Part shown: in pieces, positions 40,496 to 53,298 of the stretch
Layout of the letters: each line of letters starts with the position of its first letter
Position numbering within the stretch: position 1 is the stretch's first letter
Assembly (NCBI GenBank): GCA_930367205.1
Contig: OV884011.1
Span: 125,259,910-125,323,909, forward strand
Origin: Acanthosoma haemorrhoidale
Taxonomy: Eukaryota; Arthropoda; Insecta; Hemiptera; Acanthosomatidae
Length of the DNA stretch: 64,000 nucleotides
Direction: 5' to 3'
The notes under the pieces: generated by a model
The model's database searches: none
What the model was told of the DNA's origin: nothing
Seen by the model: the letters and a program-made list of their open reading frames with translations, nothing else
Position numbers and translations under genes: made by a program

Positions 40496-40691
40496 AGTCA
40501 ACAGGAATATCAGCACTCCTTAATCTAATCTATCCTTATATAATTCTCCTCTTCCTCTCACCAGCTCTCATTCATCTCGCCACTGTACCCCTGACGTATT
40601 ACTTAATCACTTTATCATATAAGTTATGTTGTTTTGTCTAGTTAATAAAATACTTTTAAAAAAGGCCCCTTTGATCAATAATTATTTAACT
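40496..40691 (+). repeat. 5' LTR, truncated
   Basis: It matches the last ~195 bp of the 3' LTR, from AGTCAACAGGAATATCAGC to TTATTTAACT. It contains the polyadenylation signal AATAAA (about 40643). The promoter-proximal start present in the 3' LTR is replaced by LINE-B DNA. Confidence 0.9.
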
Positions 40692-40708
40692 GGCGCCCGA
40701 GCAGGGAC
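40691..40708 (+). promoter_or_regulatory. Primer-binding site, tRNA-Lys type
   Basis: TGGCGCCCGAGCAGGGAC directly follows (and shares one T with) the LTR end. The TGGCGCCCGA...AGGGAC pattern is complementary to the 3' end of lysine tRNA. Confidence 0.8.
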
Positions 40709-41047
40709 CTTGGCAGTGTCTATATAAATTCAGAAGAATCTCCCCATTCAGCGATCCCGCGTTTGGCTAGGCTAGACCTGAGAACTTTTCGATTCTTTCC
40801 ATGAGAAGGCCGATGAAATATTGAACAGGACTTGAGGACTGATCGAGCACTGGTATATTTTAATATACAACCACCGAGGCTCCAAGAACCACAAATCTTT
40901 TATCTAGCGACCAGAGGAAGCCGATAGAAGGAAACATTATCTAGAAGAAGACATCACTTGGATTGGTAAATATATTTTATTGTACACATTTACATACGCA
41001 TTACTGACAGACTTAATATAAACCGTAACTTAGAAGAAAACGTAAAC

Positions 41048-41635
41048 ATGACTTCTAACGATTTCAAAATTTCTACTACAGACCTTAAACTAATCCCAGA
41101 ATTTGACAGAAATCCCAGCCATCTAGTGCGATTTATTAATAAAATAAATTTTGTAGCGAATAACGTCTGTACAACCGACAATCCACATCACGAATATAAC
41201 GCAAAACAATTAATAGGACATGCAACAAACAAATTAGTAGGACATGCCGAATATTGCGGAAGACGTAACTATAACTCTTTACTAGAACTGATCCAAGAAC
41301 TCAAACTTAACTTTCGTGACGACAAAACAATACCTCAATCCATAGCAGAAATACATGAAACTAAACCCGTAAGAAACGAACATCCCACAAGCTATGTAGA
41401 AAGACTGATATTATTACGAGACGACCTTGAAGGTAGATTATATACGGACGACACAAAAACAGACTTACAAAAACACACAGAAATGAACATATTTGATGAA
41501 CAAATAGTTGACCATTGCCAAAGACAACTTGAAACTTCCGTTGACAATTTCCTCCAACACATAACAATAAAAAATTTGAGGGATTTGAAAAAGGCATTAA
41601 AAACCACAGCAGTACGAGTAGTCGACATAAAATAA
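41048..41635 (+). pseudogene. Errantivirus gag, truncated
   Basis: This is the structural Gag protein, 195 codons from ATG. The N-terminal portion resembles Ty3/gypsy capsid (IPEFDRNPSHLVRFI start, later a TSYVERLILL helix). It is about half the usual length: the C-terminal part and the protease that should follow are missing, and RT sequence begins a few codons after the stop in the same frame. A deletion between gag and RT is the simplest explanation. Confidence 0.75.
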
Positions 41636-44513
41636 ACACAAAAAACGAAAACCCTTGCTACACTAGGAACTATCGGTACCCCGTGCAATTCAAAAAAACA
41701 AATAAACGAAGAAGTCGCGAATTTATTAAAAAATAACATTATAAGAAAAAGTAATTCCCCATACAACTCACCAGTATGGATAGTCCCAAAAAAAATGGAT
41801 GCCTCAGGCATAAAAAAGGTTCGAATGGTAATAGACTACCGAAAACTGAACGAAATGACGACTAATGACAAATACCCACTACCCAACATTAAAGACTTAC
41901 TGAACAAACTACAAAACGCAAAAATATTTTCAACAATTGACCTTGCATCAGGATTCCATCAAATCGAAATGGATCCAGATTCAATACCAAAGAACGCATT
42001 TAGTACAGAAGACGGACACTGCATTCTTCCGAATGCCCTACGGACTTTGTAACGCACCACCCACATTCCAACGAGCCATGAATATGATGATAGCGAACGT
42101 CCCTAACGCTACGATATACATTGACGACATAATCATATACTCAAACACAATACAAGAACACCTAGAACATCTCGAAAACGTATTCAAAAAGTTAAAAGAA
42201 CATGCACTTTCTATCCAACTAGACAAGACAGAATTCTTTAAAAACGAAATCCCCTTCTTAAGATATATTGTCACTCCCGACGGACTAAAAACTAACCACA
42301 AAAAAATAGAAGCAATCACAAAATTACCTTACCCAAACAATGCAAAAACGACTTGACAATTTCTCGGAATGACCGGATATTACCGAAAATTCATAAAAGA
42401 CTATGCGAAAATAACGAAACCAATATCGAAATCACTACATACTAAAACATACGAGACAGAAGAAATAAAAAAGGCTTGTGACATACTAAAAACCCTTATG
42501 ACAAATTCACCAATATTAGCATACCCGGACTGGAATAAGACATTCTACTTAACGACAGACGCAAGTGATAAAGCCATCGGCTCGGTGCTATCGCAAAAAG
42601 ATAACGACGGAATAGAACACCCAGTAGCATTCGCCTCACGAGTATTACAAACACCAGAATTAAATTACTTGACTATCGAGAAAGTACTATTAGCAATCGT
42701 ATGGTCAACACACCACTTTAAACCATACTTATACGGTACTAAATTCCAATTACTAACTGACCACAAACCATTAAAATGGATCTATACAATGAAAAACGGA
42801 AACACCAGAATCACGAAATGGATCTGGAAATTACAGGACTTTGAATTTGACATAAACCACATTAATGGAAAAACAAATTACGTAGCGGACTTACTATCAC
42901 GACAAAACGAGAACTTAGAACAAAACACAAATACTAACCATATAGACGGAGATTTTGACGAATTTTTAAACGAACTAGCAATACTCCCGTTAGACGAGAA
43001 CCCAGACTATGACACACTTATAGAAGAATTAGAAAACATGACACAAACAGAATAAATAAATGACGCAATTAGTACATGTGAAGCAACCGTTCACTCCCAA
43101 CAATCATCCAACGAACAAATTTGGATAGTAGACAATGACAAGAATATTAATATAGAGAAACACCAGATAATAATAAAGGGAATAAAATAAATAAACTTTA
43201 CTAAACCACTTAATAAAAAAAGACATGAAATTAAATTTGACAACTTAGACGACTTAGAATCACTAATCGAACAATTTATTAGACCCAAAATTACTTATGG
43301 AATTTACTGTGAACCAGATATCCCATTACTCCAACCATGGTACGATAAAACATTTAAAGACATTTCTAGACTAATACAAGAATCATACCCAACGGTTAAA
43401 CTAAAAAGATACAAAAACTATGTAACCGATATCTTAGACAAAGAAGGACAAATTGAAATAATAAATGACTATCACACCGGAAAAACATCTCACAGAGGCA
43501 CAATCGAAACATATGACAAACTTAGAAAATTATACTACTTCCCATTAATGAAAGAAACGATAAATGACTTTATTAACAATTGTAAGACATGTAAGAAAAC
43601 TAAATACGAACGCAACCCTATAAAAACAAAGTACATGATAACACCAACACCAAATAGACCGTTCGAAGAATTGATGATAGACACATTACATTTTGACAGA
43701 AAATACATCGTAACTATAATTGACACATTCTCGAAAAGACTATTTACACATATGTTACCAGCGGTAACTGGAATTAACATATGCGAAGCCATTAAACTTT
43801 ACTTAACACTATATCCAACGCCCGTATCGATAAAAACGGACAACGGCAAAGAATACAAAAATACTCTAGTACCCAACTTCTTACAAACTAACGAAACCGA
43901 ACCAATTTACGTAACCCCAGGAAATCCTAATTCCTTAGGAACACTAAACAGAGCACACAGTACACTCATCGAAATATTACGGACACTTAACGACAAAGAA
44001 TTAACAAACAAATCATCAAATAACAGACTAATGCTAGCAACAATAGCATACAACAATACCTTAAACTCTAAACTAAACATGACACCGGACGAAATAACAT
44101 TCGGAATAACAAGAAGACCTAACAAACAAATAGAAATAAAAGAACAGTACGTACAAAAATACCATGACGAAAAGAACATAATACATGAACTAATACGGAA
44201 TAAAATCGTAAAAGAAAAAGAAAATAGAACAGAGTTATTAAATACAAATCGCGAAGACCCACCTGAAATAAATGACGAACAAATATATATAAAAACAACT
44301 CACCATCGTAAATACAATAACCCTTATAGACCTGCACTATTATATAAAGACAGAAAAGAAATAAACAAAACACATATAAATAAAATTAAACGACCACGAA
44401 AACAACACCTTAAGACAAACATTACTGTTTCAGAAGGAGAAAATGAATCTGATTCAGACGATAGTAATCAAGACATTTCTATGGACGATGACATCCACTA
44501 TAACAGTGACTGA
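41636..44513 (+). pseudogene. Errantivirus pol (RT, RNase H, integrase), broken
   Basis: RT starts in the gag frame (SPVWIVPKK, VIDYRKLN), shifts frame near 42015 and continues with the catalytic YIDDIIIYS. In-frame stops follow at about 42354, 43053 and 43190. RNase H (TDASDKAIG, LTDHKPL) ends near 43050. Integrase has its HHCC zinc region (about 43470-43600), first Asp (MIDTLHF) and second Asp (KTDNGKE), but the third catalytic residue is not Glu: the usual VER position reads LNR. Protease is absent. The last 70 bases overlap env in another frame, the usual errantivirus layout. Confidence 0.88.
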
Positions 44514-45761
44514 CATAAGTAACAATCCCGAAGTCCTACATTATACAATAAATAACGCAAAAATAATTGAAGAATATTATCGAACATACCAATTCGATAA
44601 CATTAGTCTACTTGACAGAGAACTAACTAACATACAAAATAATATACCACTGTACCGCAATCTACCAACATACCCTATAATAAAAGACCTCATACTTCAA
44701 ACAAAGAGTAAATTGAACTTACTAAAAACGCATAATAAAAGAATAAAAAGAGGATTAATAAACGGACTAGGAACAGCCATTAGCTGGCTTACTGGTACAA
44801 TGACAGCAGACCACAAACAACACTATGACGAAATAATTAACGAAGTAGAAAGAAATAATTATAACATCGAACATAATATAGAACAAAATATTAACCTTAA
44901 CAAACAAATAATAAATTACTTCCAGAAAGACATAAAAATTATTAATAACAATTTTAAAACAGAAAAGAATGACATATTTAAAATCAATAAAGAAATTGCA
45001 TTTTATGACATGTATATAATCTTGATGCATTTATACAACAAAATTGACGAACTAACACTAACACTTGAACAATGCAAACTTGGCATTACACATTCATCAC
45101 TAATGGCACAAATACTGAAAGACGTACACCAAAATGTTACTCTAGTTTCTAGAAATCTTATCGTTAATGAGCAGAATTCATTGCACCACTCATAATGATG
45201 CACTCCATATCTTTGTAGACCTTCCAAAGGCAAATCTAAATGTAACAACCTATTTGCTCATACCAGCACCTGTAAAATCTATAAAATATTATATAACATT
45301 AGATATAGTAAAAACTATTATTATTAAGAAATCTAATACTTTATATACTTCAAACTGTACTATAATAGATGATAAATATTATTGTACTAATCTATTTCCC
45401 TTAAACAATACTTGTATAACTAACCTTATTAAATTAGGAACAACCCATACATGTAATTATAAACCAATAAATACTAACACTAAATATATAGAAAATAAAG
45501 ATAGCTTTATAACAACTAATCTCTCCAAAATAGAAAATTGTATAAATAATGATATCATATACTTACCACCTATAAGCTTAGTCCAATTAACCCAAAATGA
45601 ATGTTATAGAGAACTCCCAAAAATATCGAAACATTTAGTAGATTCAACCATGAACAAATTATATAAAACAAATAACGTAATCACAGTATCAAACATTAGT
45701 GAATTACAAAATTTAAATATAACAAACATAAATATTGAACCACTCACATTTAACAATTCTA

Positions 45762-45792
<31 letters not shown>

Positions 45793-45996
45793 ATAAGCTC
45801 AGTTGCAGGAACTGCCAGCATCACCCTTATCTTATATTGCCTAAGGCAGAGATATACTTCCAGCTCGCCAGAAAACATGATACCAACAGTTGTATACCAA
45901 CCCGGACAACAAGAGCCTATCAACATATTGGCAACAAGGGTTTATCACCCAAATAACAGCCCTCATGCACCTGCAGCCATCAACTTAATTTCTTGA
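44443..45996 (+). pseudogene. Errantivirus env, frameshifted
   Basis: Env is the membrane glycoprotein related to baculovirus F proteins. The first piece (44443-45195) contains a furin-type KRIKR site (residues 99-103) followed directly by a GLINGLG fusion-peptide-like stretch, then long helices. It is frameshifted near 45190; the second piece (45167-45793) is Asn-rich and ends in a TA microsatellite. A third frame after that has a hydrophobic segment and a short tail to a stop at 45996. In this family env mRNA is normally spliced; splice sites were not assessed. Confidence 0.82.
45766..45792. repeat. (TA)n tract inside env
   Basis: About 13 TA units just before the predicted membrane anchor; its length variation changes the reading frame. 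Confidence 0.9.
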
Positions 45997-46011
45997 TGGA
46001 ACAAGAAACCT

Positions 46012-46023
46012 AAAGAAGGAAGG
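46012..46023 (+). promoter_or_regulatory. Polypurine tract
   Basis: AAAGAAGGAAGG immediately precedes the 3' LTR and would prime plus-strand DNA synthesis. Confidence 0.8.
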
Positions 46024-46288
46024 AGTTATGGGGAAGCAGCTGACACCTGCACACCGACTGTCAACACACAGCTGACACCTGCACATCGCCCAAGTCAGCA
46101 GAAATATCAGCACTTCTTAGTCTAATCTATCCTTATATAATTCTCCTCTTCCTCTCACCAGCTCTCATTCATCTCGCCACTGTACCCCTGACGTATTACT
46201 TAATCACTTTATCATATAAGTTATATTGTTTTGTCTAGTTAATAAAATACTTTTAAAAAAGGCCCCTTTGATCAATAATTATTTAACT
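46024..46288 (+). repeat. 3' LTR of errantivirus (265 bp)
   Basis: It starts AGTTATGGGG and ends ATTTAACT, a 5-bp inverted AGTTA/TAACT pair. It has an internal CAGCTGACACCTGCACA duplication near its start that is missing from the 5' LTR, and AATAAA at about 46240. Confidence 0.92.
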
Positions 46289-48405
46289 GTAGACGTGGTG
46301 CCTATCCGAACCGAAAAAGTTCTGCCTGTGAGGTATGAAGTCATCAGGTTCTCCAGCTAATCCGAGAATTCGCATTCCCTCAGACGCTGGAGCAGAGTGT
46401 AGTGGTCGAAAGCTCTCGAACAGTCCAGTGAGATCATAGCGGTAGCTCTGTTGCTCCGGATGTTCGATGCGACGTGGTGTTGCAGTCTCACCAAGTTGTT
46501 GTCCGCACTTAAGCCTGTGCTGAAACCAGTCTGCTCTGGTGGGATGATTTCTTGCGTCTCGCAGTGCTTGGAGAGATGTAGGTGGATGATTCTCTCGAAC
46601 AGCTTCGAGAGTTGAGTCAGCAGACTAATGGGGCGGTAATGAGATGGCTCATAACAGTTTTAGTCGCTGGTTTTAGCAGGGGGACGACCACAGCGTGCTT
46701 CCAGTTCTGAGGGAAATAGTGCAGCCTGAAGCAGGAGTTCAATACGTTGGTTATGTAAGAGATTCCTTTCCTCGGCAGCTGCTTGAGTAGGATGTTCTGG
46801 ATTCCGTCTTCGCCTGGTGCTTTCTTCCCGTTCGTTCTCCGAATGAAGCCTGCCACCTGCCGGTGGGAGGTATAGATTTCGGTAGTGGTGGGGAGGGAGT
46901 GGTGATTGAAGGCTCCTATTGGCTCACCTTAGCCACGGCTCACAGCTTCATAGTGACCCGCCAGTATGTCCGCCTGTTCGGTGGTGGGGATGAACTGCCC
47001 ATTCACAGCCAACCTTACACCGTTCTTTTTGGACCTGCATGTCTTCACGAGTTTCCACAATTGCTTGTGGTCACCGTGGAGACTAGTGAGGCGGTCTTCC
47101 CAAACCGAGTTTTTCCACTGGGCCATCAGGGACTTAACTTGATTCGTGCGAGCATTCAAAACCGGTTTTAAGCCCCTGTTTTTGGTTCTAAACCACCTGT
47201 TCTTTATATTGTTACGCCATCTAATCAGTTGTAGAATGTGATCCGGAGGTTTGCTCAGAGAAGGGGGCTTCGGAGAAAATTTTGGGTCGATGCATCGGCG
47301 GCTCGGTCGATGACGTCTTGAAGCTGATAGATAGCGTAATCGATATCCCAGGTGTGTCTCAGGGGCGTAATTGTGGGCAACTCGGTCTTGATGAGATGCT
47401 TGTATAGGTCCATCTTGGCTTCATCGTACCTGTATCCAGAAGCAGGTGGCTCTGGCATGTCGCCTTCTAGTTCGTAGAGCACAGGCCGATGGTCGGAGGT
47501 GGTAAAGTCCAAGGCGGATCATCCGGTTACCTCGGTGTGGCTGTTGAGTCAGGAGTAGATTGGGCGTGGAGGTCCTGTTGGGGTTCACGAAATGAAGGAA
47601 GGTCGGCAATCCTAGGTGGATGACCGTAAATGGTGTCTTAGTGATGTAACTGGCGAGGGCGTTAGCCCTCGTACAGCTCCACCAACTGTGGTTCGCATTA
47701 AGGTCACCCACGATGACGTGTCTTCGGTCATGAGCTATGCTCCTGACACTATCATGTTCTTCGCGAGCCGTATCTGGAGCGTTACGATGTAGTGGGAGGG
47801 CCCTAGGTTCACGGGTGGGGGCAGTCTCCTACAGGGTATTCCATACAATAAGACTGCAACTCCTTCAGAGATAGTCTCAGTGTCGTGGCGGTAAGCGGTA
47901 TAACCCGGGAAGCGGCAGAAGTGGATCTTCTTCAACCGGGTATCTGAGAATACGGCAACGTCTGGTGAATGGCACCGTAGAATCGCCTCTACGTCGGCTT
48001 GTTTAAGCCGCGGCTTTCGGCAGACGTTGTAATTTAAAATTACGAGCCCCATCATTTAGATGTTTGATTTTTGAATTCTGACATCATCTGCGTTACCGCC
48101 TCGGTGAGTTTATTCATGGCAGTGGTCATGCTGCTCAACATGTTCATCATTCTGCCCAAGATGCCCATCAAGGCATCATTGTTGTTAGCAGTGGATTGAG
48201 GTAGGGGCTCTGGGAGAACTTCCGGAGCCCTGGTGTTTCCGAATGCCAGCTGGGCATAGGAGGCAAGCTGTAATGTTCTGTGCCTGTTTTTTTTATCCCT
48301 GCAGTCTCTATGGGTTTTACCCTGTACGGGCACTGTCGGTACGACGCGACATGATTTCCCCCGCAATTGGCGCATTTGAGGGGGAGTTGAAGCGTCTCTT
48401 GGGCA
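46289..48405 (-). mobile_element. LINE-B copy 1, minus strand, truncated by the errantivirus
   Basis: Minus-strand pieces run from a Gag C-terminus (48052-48405, decayed CCHC region and a Met-rich helix), through endonuclease (47735-48055, with an ILNYNV start and FSDTRL; GDLNANHSWW; TSDHRPVL) and a linker, into RT (46617-46856 with KAPGEDGIQN, then HYRPIS-like and a SLDCSRAFDH-type motif). It stops at the errantivirus LTR before the RT catalytic motif. Many frameshifts make it a pseudogene. The domain order is that of jockey/CR1-like LINEs. Confidence 0.82.
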
Positions 48406-51400
48406 AGGGTGGGGGGTCATAGTGTTAAACACTGGGTTCGAGAGGTGCTGCAACGAGTCAAAAAATGTAAAGTGCCGTGGGTGAGAGCATCCACAACAAT
48501 CAACGAGTGCAGGTCGGAGTTATTTGTCAAACATTACATCCGTAGAACATACCTCTCAAGAGGGATGTTGGACCACTTTTCTCATGATCCCATTCTGGAA
48601 TTGTTGGAGACTTTAGCTGTATTGTCAGTCAAGTATAGCGGGGTACCGTACCGGAGGACACATTTATATATCATTAGTTTGTGACGCAGCGACAACCAGG
48701 TTAGCAAGTGGTAATACCGGTAAGACCTGTGTACTTTTTCTATTCGTAACTAAAATGGGTAGAGAAATGTAGATGACTATACATTTTTATACCCAGATAT
48801 TACATTGAGAATGCCGTTGATTTCTCTTGCCCTCCTAAAGTATAGGATTTTGGCAAGGCTTTTTTCCCCTTTTGTAGGGACAAGATAACGCAGTCGATCT
48901 TCCCAGCATTCAGACTAATGTTTAACCTATCCAGTCTGTCACTGATTACATTAAAAACTGACCCAGCCTGAGTAAGAGCTCTTTATGCACTAATGCTGGA
49001 GCTGAAACCGCAATGTCGTCAGAAAAAGCCATTACTGTAGCTTTCTTGTACTTTATCCCAACTAATTTAACCCCAAACGTGTACATGCTAAAAAGCACCG
49101 GAGACAAAACCCCTCATTGAGAAACTCCACAAGTTAGAGGGATTGGGTTCGTGAGGCAATTACCCACGCGTACCCTCATCTTTCAGTCCTTCAGAAGGTG
49201 GCCATCATGGTATATAACTCCTCTGGGCATTCCCAGTCGCAAAGCTGTCGGCACAGCATTCTGTGGGACACTGAATTGAAAGCCTGCTTGCAGTCCAACA
49301 AAATCATAGCAGTTGCTGTGTTCCTGTTGATACCGAGGGTGGCTTCGTCTGTACCTTCACAAGCGGATGTTCTGTACCCAGATGAGCCTGAAAGCTTGCT
49401 TGCTCGTACGGAATGATAGAACTTCCCGAACAGAACTCCTTCAGGTAGTCTTGTATAATACTTTCGAGAATCGTCCCCATATGATGAAGGAGACTGATCG
49501 GGCGATAGTGAGCTAGGATGTCACCTCTCTTTGTGGGCCTCCGCAGCGGGATTTTCACGTTTTCTTCGGCTCTGTAAAGGGTATCGCCGTTATGAAGACG
49601 GACGCCTGAGTCTTTCTTGGTAGGTGTCTTAAGGAGCTTCCAAAACATACGGTGTTCGCCGAGTTATATAATGCTCATTATATCTTACATTTTAAGTAGA
49701 AACGTGTACCTCAGTTGAGACTTATGGTCCCCTGGTTTTTTGTAAGTAACTGTTTTCGTCCCCTAAAATCCAACCCTTTTCTACCTGATTAGGGCCAAGA
49801 CACCCTCACTTGTGCCTAAGGATTCACTAAAGTATGTTCTAATGCTGTATGAATCATCCCCATATGAAGAGGGAGATTGATCAGGCGATAGTGGGCTGGG
49901 TTGTCACCTCTCTTTGTGGGCCTCCGCAGCGGGAACAAGATAGCTTGTTTCCACGCTATCGGGAAGTATCGCAACCTGATGCATGAATTGTACAGGTTAA
50001 CGAGTTGGGCGACCCCTCTCCTAGGCACCTGCTACAGCAAAGCCGTTTGCACCCCGTCGTGCCCTGGTGCTCGGGTTCCCCGACAACGGCGAAGAATCGC
50101 CTTCAGTTGCTTTGGGGAGACAAACATTTTGTTTTTTTGCTTTCTCCAGCTGCTGAGGTTCGTGGTAGTTACCTGTCCTAGACGCGTTGTCTGCAGTGTA
50201 GTGTTCGGTCAGTATTTTCGCCGGTTCTTCCGCTGTGTAATGGGTGTCACCGTCATGAAGACGAACACCTGAGTCCTTCTTGGTAGTCTTAAGGAGCTTC
50301 CAAAACTTACGCCATGTAAGCCTCGAAGCCGTTCGTGCCACATCGTCGTCTTCCAATTCCTCATCAAGCCACGAATTTGCGTTGTGCGATATTTTTCTAG
50401 TTTCTTAGCCTGACTATTCTTTGTTCTATATCGGTTATATTTCCAATTATTACATAATGCAATAAATCTAAGAATATGGTCTGGTGGTTTCGGTAGAATA
50501 GGTGGCTTTGTGATAAACTTAGGGATGGCAGTGTCCGCAGCATCCACGATAACCTCGGTTAGGAAAGCTACCTATTGATCCACTTCCTCTGTAATGCGGA
50601 GAACATGAACTGTATGCAATTAGTGGTGAAATTCTGATCGAGGTCCCAGTCGGCTTGACTATAGTCGTACTTCGTAAATGGGTGTTCCCGGGTTTATCTT
50701 CACCGTCAAGTGATGGAACCTGGCATCAAATATAGTAAATGGCGCAGTCACTTTCATCCATGTAATGCCGTGTCGTATAGCCACCAGAACTCCACCGTAT
50801 CCATCGGTCCGTTCGATGACAACAGAGAAGCCCTGTAGCTTTACGCTCTGCTTCACAATTCTCATGTCCGTGAGCACGACGATACTTGTTGTTGTGATTG
50901 TTATTAGCACATCCACTTCGAGTATAGTCATTAGACCGTCAACGTTGAAGTTAAGTATTTTGTACTTACCCATGGCATGTCAATTGAGCAAATACGGTCT
51001 ATAGTCCGGACATAAATTCCCTCATCATAGTCTCGAGAATCGAGAACCAGGGCGGAAGGCTAGGGGTGTCGCGTCTTGATGATGTTGTGGAGGCGACTTC
51101 TGTGTACGTCCTACTGGCATCTCCTGACCCTTGGACTACCCTAAAAAAACATAATTGATACTCCGAATTTTCTGGAGGCCATCTATTTTGATAGTCGGCG
51201 CCACCGTCACTAAGATTGGTTAGATCTCGGTTTTCGTGCCACGGGAGTCCGTCTTTCGAAGGCACCAGACATCCAATTCCCCCAGAGCAGTTTTTAAAGT
51301 TTCTTTTATAATGGTTATATCCTCAATCACATCGATGCCCATAAACAAGAACCTTTTTAATCGTTGACCTCCTCTTGGGGCATAGGTTTGGTAGGGGGTG

Positions 51401-51480
51401 TACTCTTGTTTCAGGGCAGATATTACGTTTTATCAATCACCCTCGTTATCGAAAAATAACCTGGCCCTCTTTTATGAGGG
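48406..51480 (-). mobile_element. LINE-B copy 2, minus strand, decayed
   Basis: It runs from a Gag end (50999-51265, with PPWFSILETMMREF), through endonuclease (50659-50973, ILNFNVDGL, LVAIRHG), linker (50209-50547) and RT. There are two similar RT start regions (49816-50028 and 49304-49648), suggesting an internal rearrangement. The RT motif reads AFSDDIAVS near 49010-49035. The C-terminal region at 48,430-48,690 matches 27.7-27.9 kb. Its 3' end fuses at about 48405 to the Gag region of LINE-B copy 1. No frame is intact. Confidence 0.8.
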
Positions 51481-51551
51481 CTGAAAGAAGTACGCTAAAA
51501 CCCCGATATGCGCCTACCTCGCTCTGGTGGTGGAGGTTAATTATCTAACCC

Positions 51552-51825
51552 TTGCAAGTCCTTATTTAGCTGATAAAGTTTTTCTGTTATATCCACTAAA
51601 AACATAGGTCTAACGACCAATAATCATCACTTAATTCAGGAACAAATTCTTGTTTTTCGTTCATAAACATACCTCCCCCCCCCCCGTAAATCAAAAAATC
51701 TTTTTAAACATTTCCATGACTTAGCCATCAAACATTGGTGAAGAACTTTGACCAATTGGTCGTTAGACCTATGTTTTTTTGCGGATATTACAGAAAAACG
51801 TTATCAGCTAAATAAGGACTTGCAA
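51552..51825. mobile_element. Foldback MITE, 274 bp with ~70-bp inverted arms
   Basis: The left arm (51552-51621, TTGCAAGTCCTTATTTAGCT to CGACCAAT) is the near-perfect reverse complement of the right arm (51755-51825). About 130 bp of loop lies between. No coding capacity. I could not identify the target duplication or superfamily. Confidence 0.85.
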
Positions 51826-53298
51826 TGGCAAGAAAATTAATCTTTTTTTTTAATTAGGAAAGCAGGTAGATACGATGTTTCTTATTCATAACTTTAGTGT
51901 GGTTGTAAGCCGAAGTCGAACGATATTTCCTAGATTTACATTTCTTTCCTACAATAAGCCTCGCAATAGAAACAATGATATATGAAGAGACAAACTGGAC
52001 TAGAGTGGATAGGAGGGAGGTGACCTTTATCAGGAAGATTGGCGGCTAACAAAAGCAGCACATTACCGATACTCGAGTCCACTTTTAATTTAGCCCACCT
52101 CCCCCGAGTATCTCCTGCTCCCTTTGAATAAAACAATAGCAACCTCCGATGGGGCTCCTTGAGCCTGCTCCTGGATTTATCAGTCTTTCTTTCTTCGACC
52201 ACTCTTTTCAAAGGCCTCTATTCTACCTCCTCCCACTTCTACCCAATGTTTCCAAGTCAACTGGTTCAGAATAGGCTGTGTGATCTGGACTTTTGGATTG
52301 TCTTACAATAAGCCATTTATTATAAATGTTTTGTTGACAATTATGTAATAATACTAAGCACACTGTTAACAATAACAATTGATAATGATAAACTTCTTTA
52401 ACAATAAAGAACTATATCTCCTATCTTGTGATTTCATATAAATCACTGATAGTTCTCTGTTGTAGCTTTCAATGGCTTATTCAAACATTCCACACTTCAT
52501 TTCCCAGATCCCCTTTATTTATTTTTAATGTTGCCATTTCTTTGTATGTATATATACAGCTGACCAAGGGGTTTAGCCCTTCAGGAATTAATTGTGCTAA
52601 TAAGCTCTTAGTTTACAACCATATATAATTGTACGTTTGTGTTATACCAAATAAAGTTTTTTTTACAGAAGTCTTGAGTAGTAGAATTATAATTGACGAT
52701 AAAGTCAGCTAACATGTTATTGATAAATAAAAGAGCCTGCACACCTTTAATAATTTTCTTATTACACATTATGAAGTGGTTTTTGACAATGGCTACAGAC
52801 AATCCGGTGATTACTCAATAAAGATAAAGTCAGATTCAGGAGAAGAGCCCTAAAAAAAAATTGACCAATTGGATTTGTTTTCTCGCAAAATCATTATGAT
52901 ACCTAAATCCTATGACTGGTTTCGAGCACTAGCCTATCAAAAATTTTATTTTCGGAAAATGATTTTTTCCGCCACTGTACCACTGCCTAGCAGGTGGCGT
53001 ACTTGTGGGAGGTCGAATTATGGCCGGGCGATGCTCAATGGTGTGGGAGCGAAAAAACCCCGCTTTTCAAAGTGTTCAGAAAATTCAAAATGTCTATGTT
53101 TTTGATGTGAGGGATAGTTAACTAATATATTTCCGATGATTCAGGCACCAATAAACATCCAGGTCTTTTAGGATAATAATTAAAAGCCTAGTTTCATAGC
53201 TCATTCATAGGATAAAATCCTATGCAAATTCAGTCAATTGAGCTGTTCAAACATAATCGAACCTGATATCATTTAATCATTACCGTCAGTCAGTCGTT
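51826..53298. other. Stretch without recognised genes
   Basis: It contains a GC-richer block at 52,010-52,240 with a 91-codon minus-strand ORF of no recognised family and another at 52,960-53,060. The rest is AT-rich. Confidence 0.5.

Larger units (their letters stand above)
40496..46288 (+). mobile_element. Errantivirus-type LTR retroelement with env, defective
   Basis: Order: partial 5' LTR, primer site, gag, pol (RT, RNase H, integrase), env, polypurine tract, 3' LTR. The LTR termini AGTTA...TAACT and the env gene place it with gypsy-like errantiviruses. It is inactive: the 5' LTR lacks its first ~70-80 bp, gag is short with no zinc knuckle or protease visible, pol has a frameshift and several stops, and env is frameshifted. 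The overlapping ~195 bp of the LTRs differ at roughly six sites. It lies inside LINE-B sequence with no target duplication visible. Confidence 0.92.

Noticed and set aside
44767..45248. Minus-strand hydrophobic ORFs inside env
   Set aside because: Antisense of an Asn/Ile-rich coding region; such complements often look hydrophobic.
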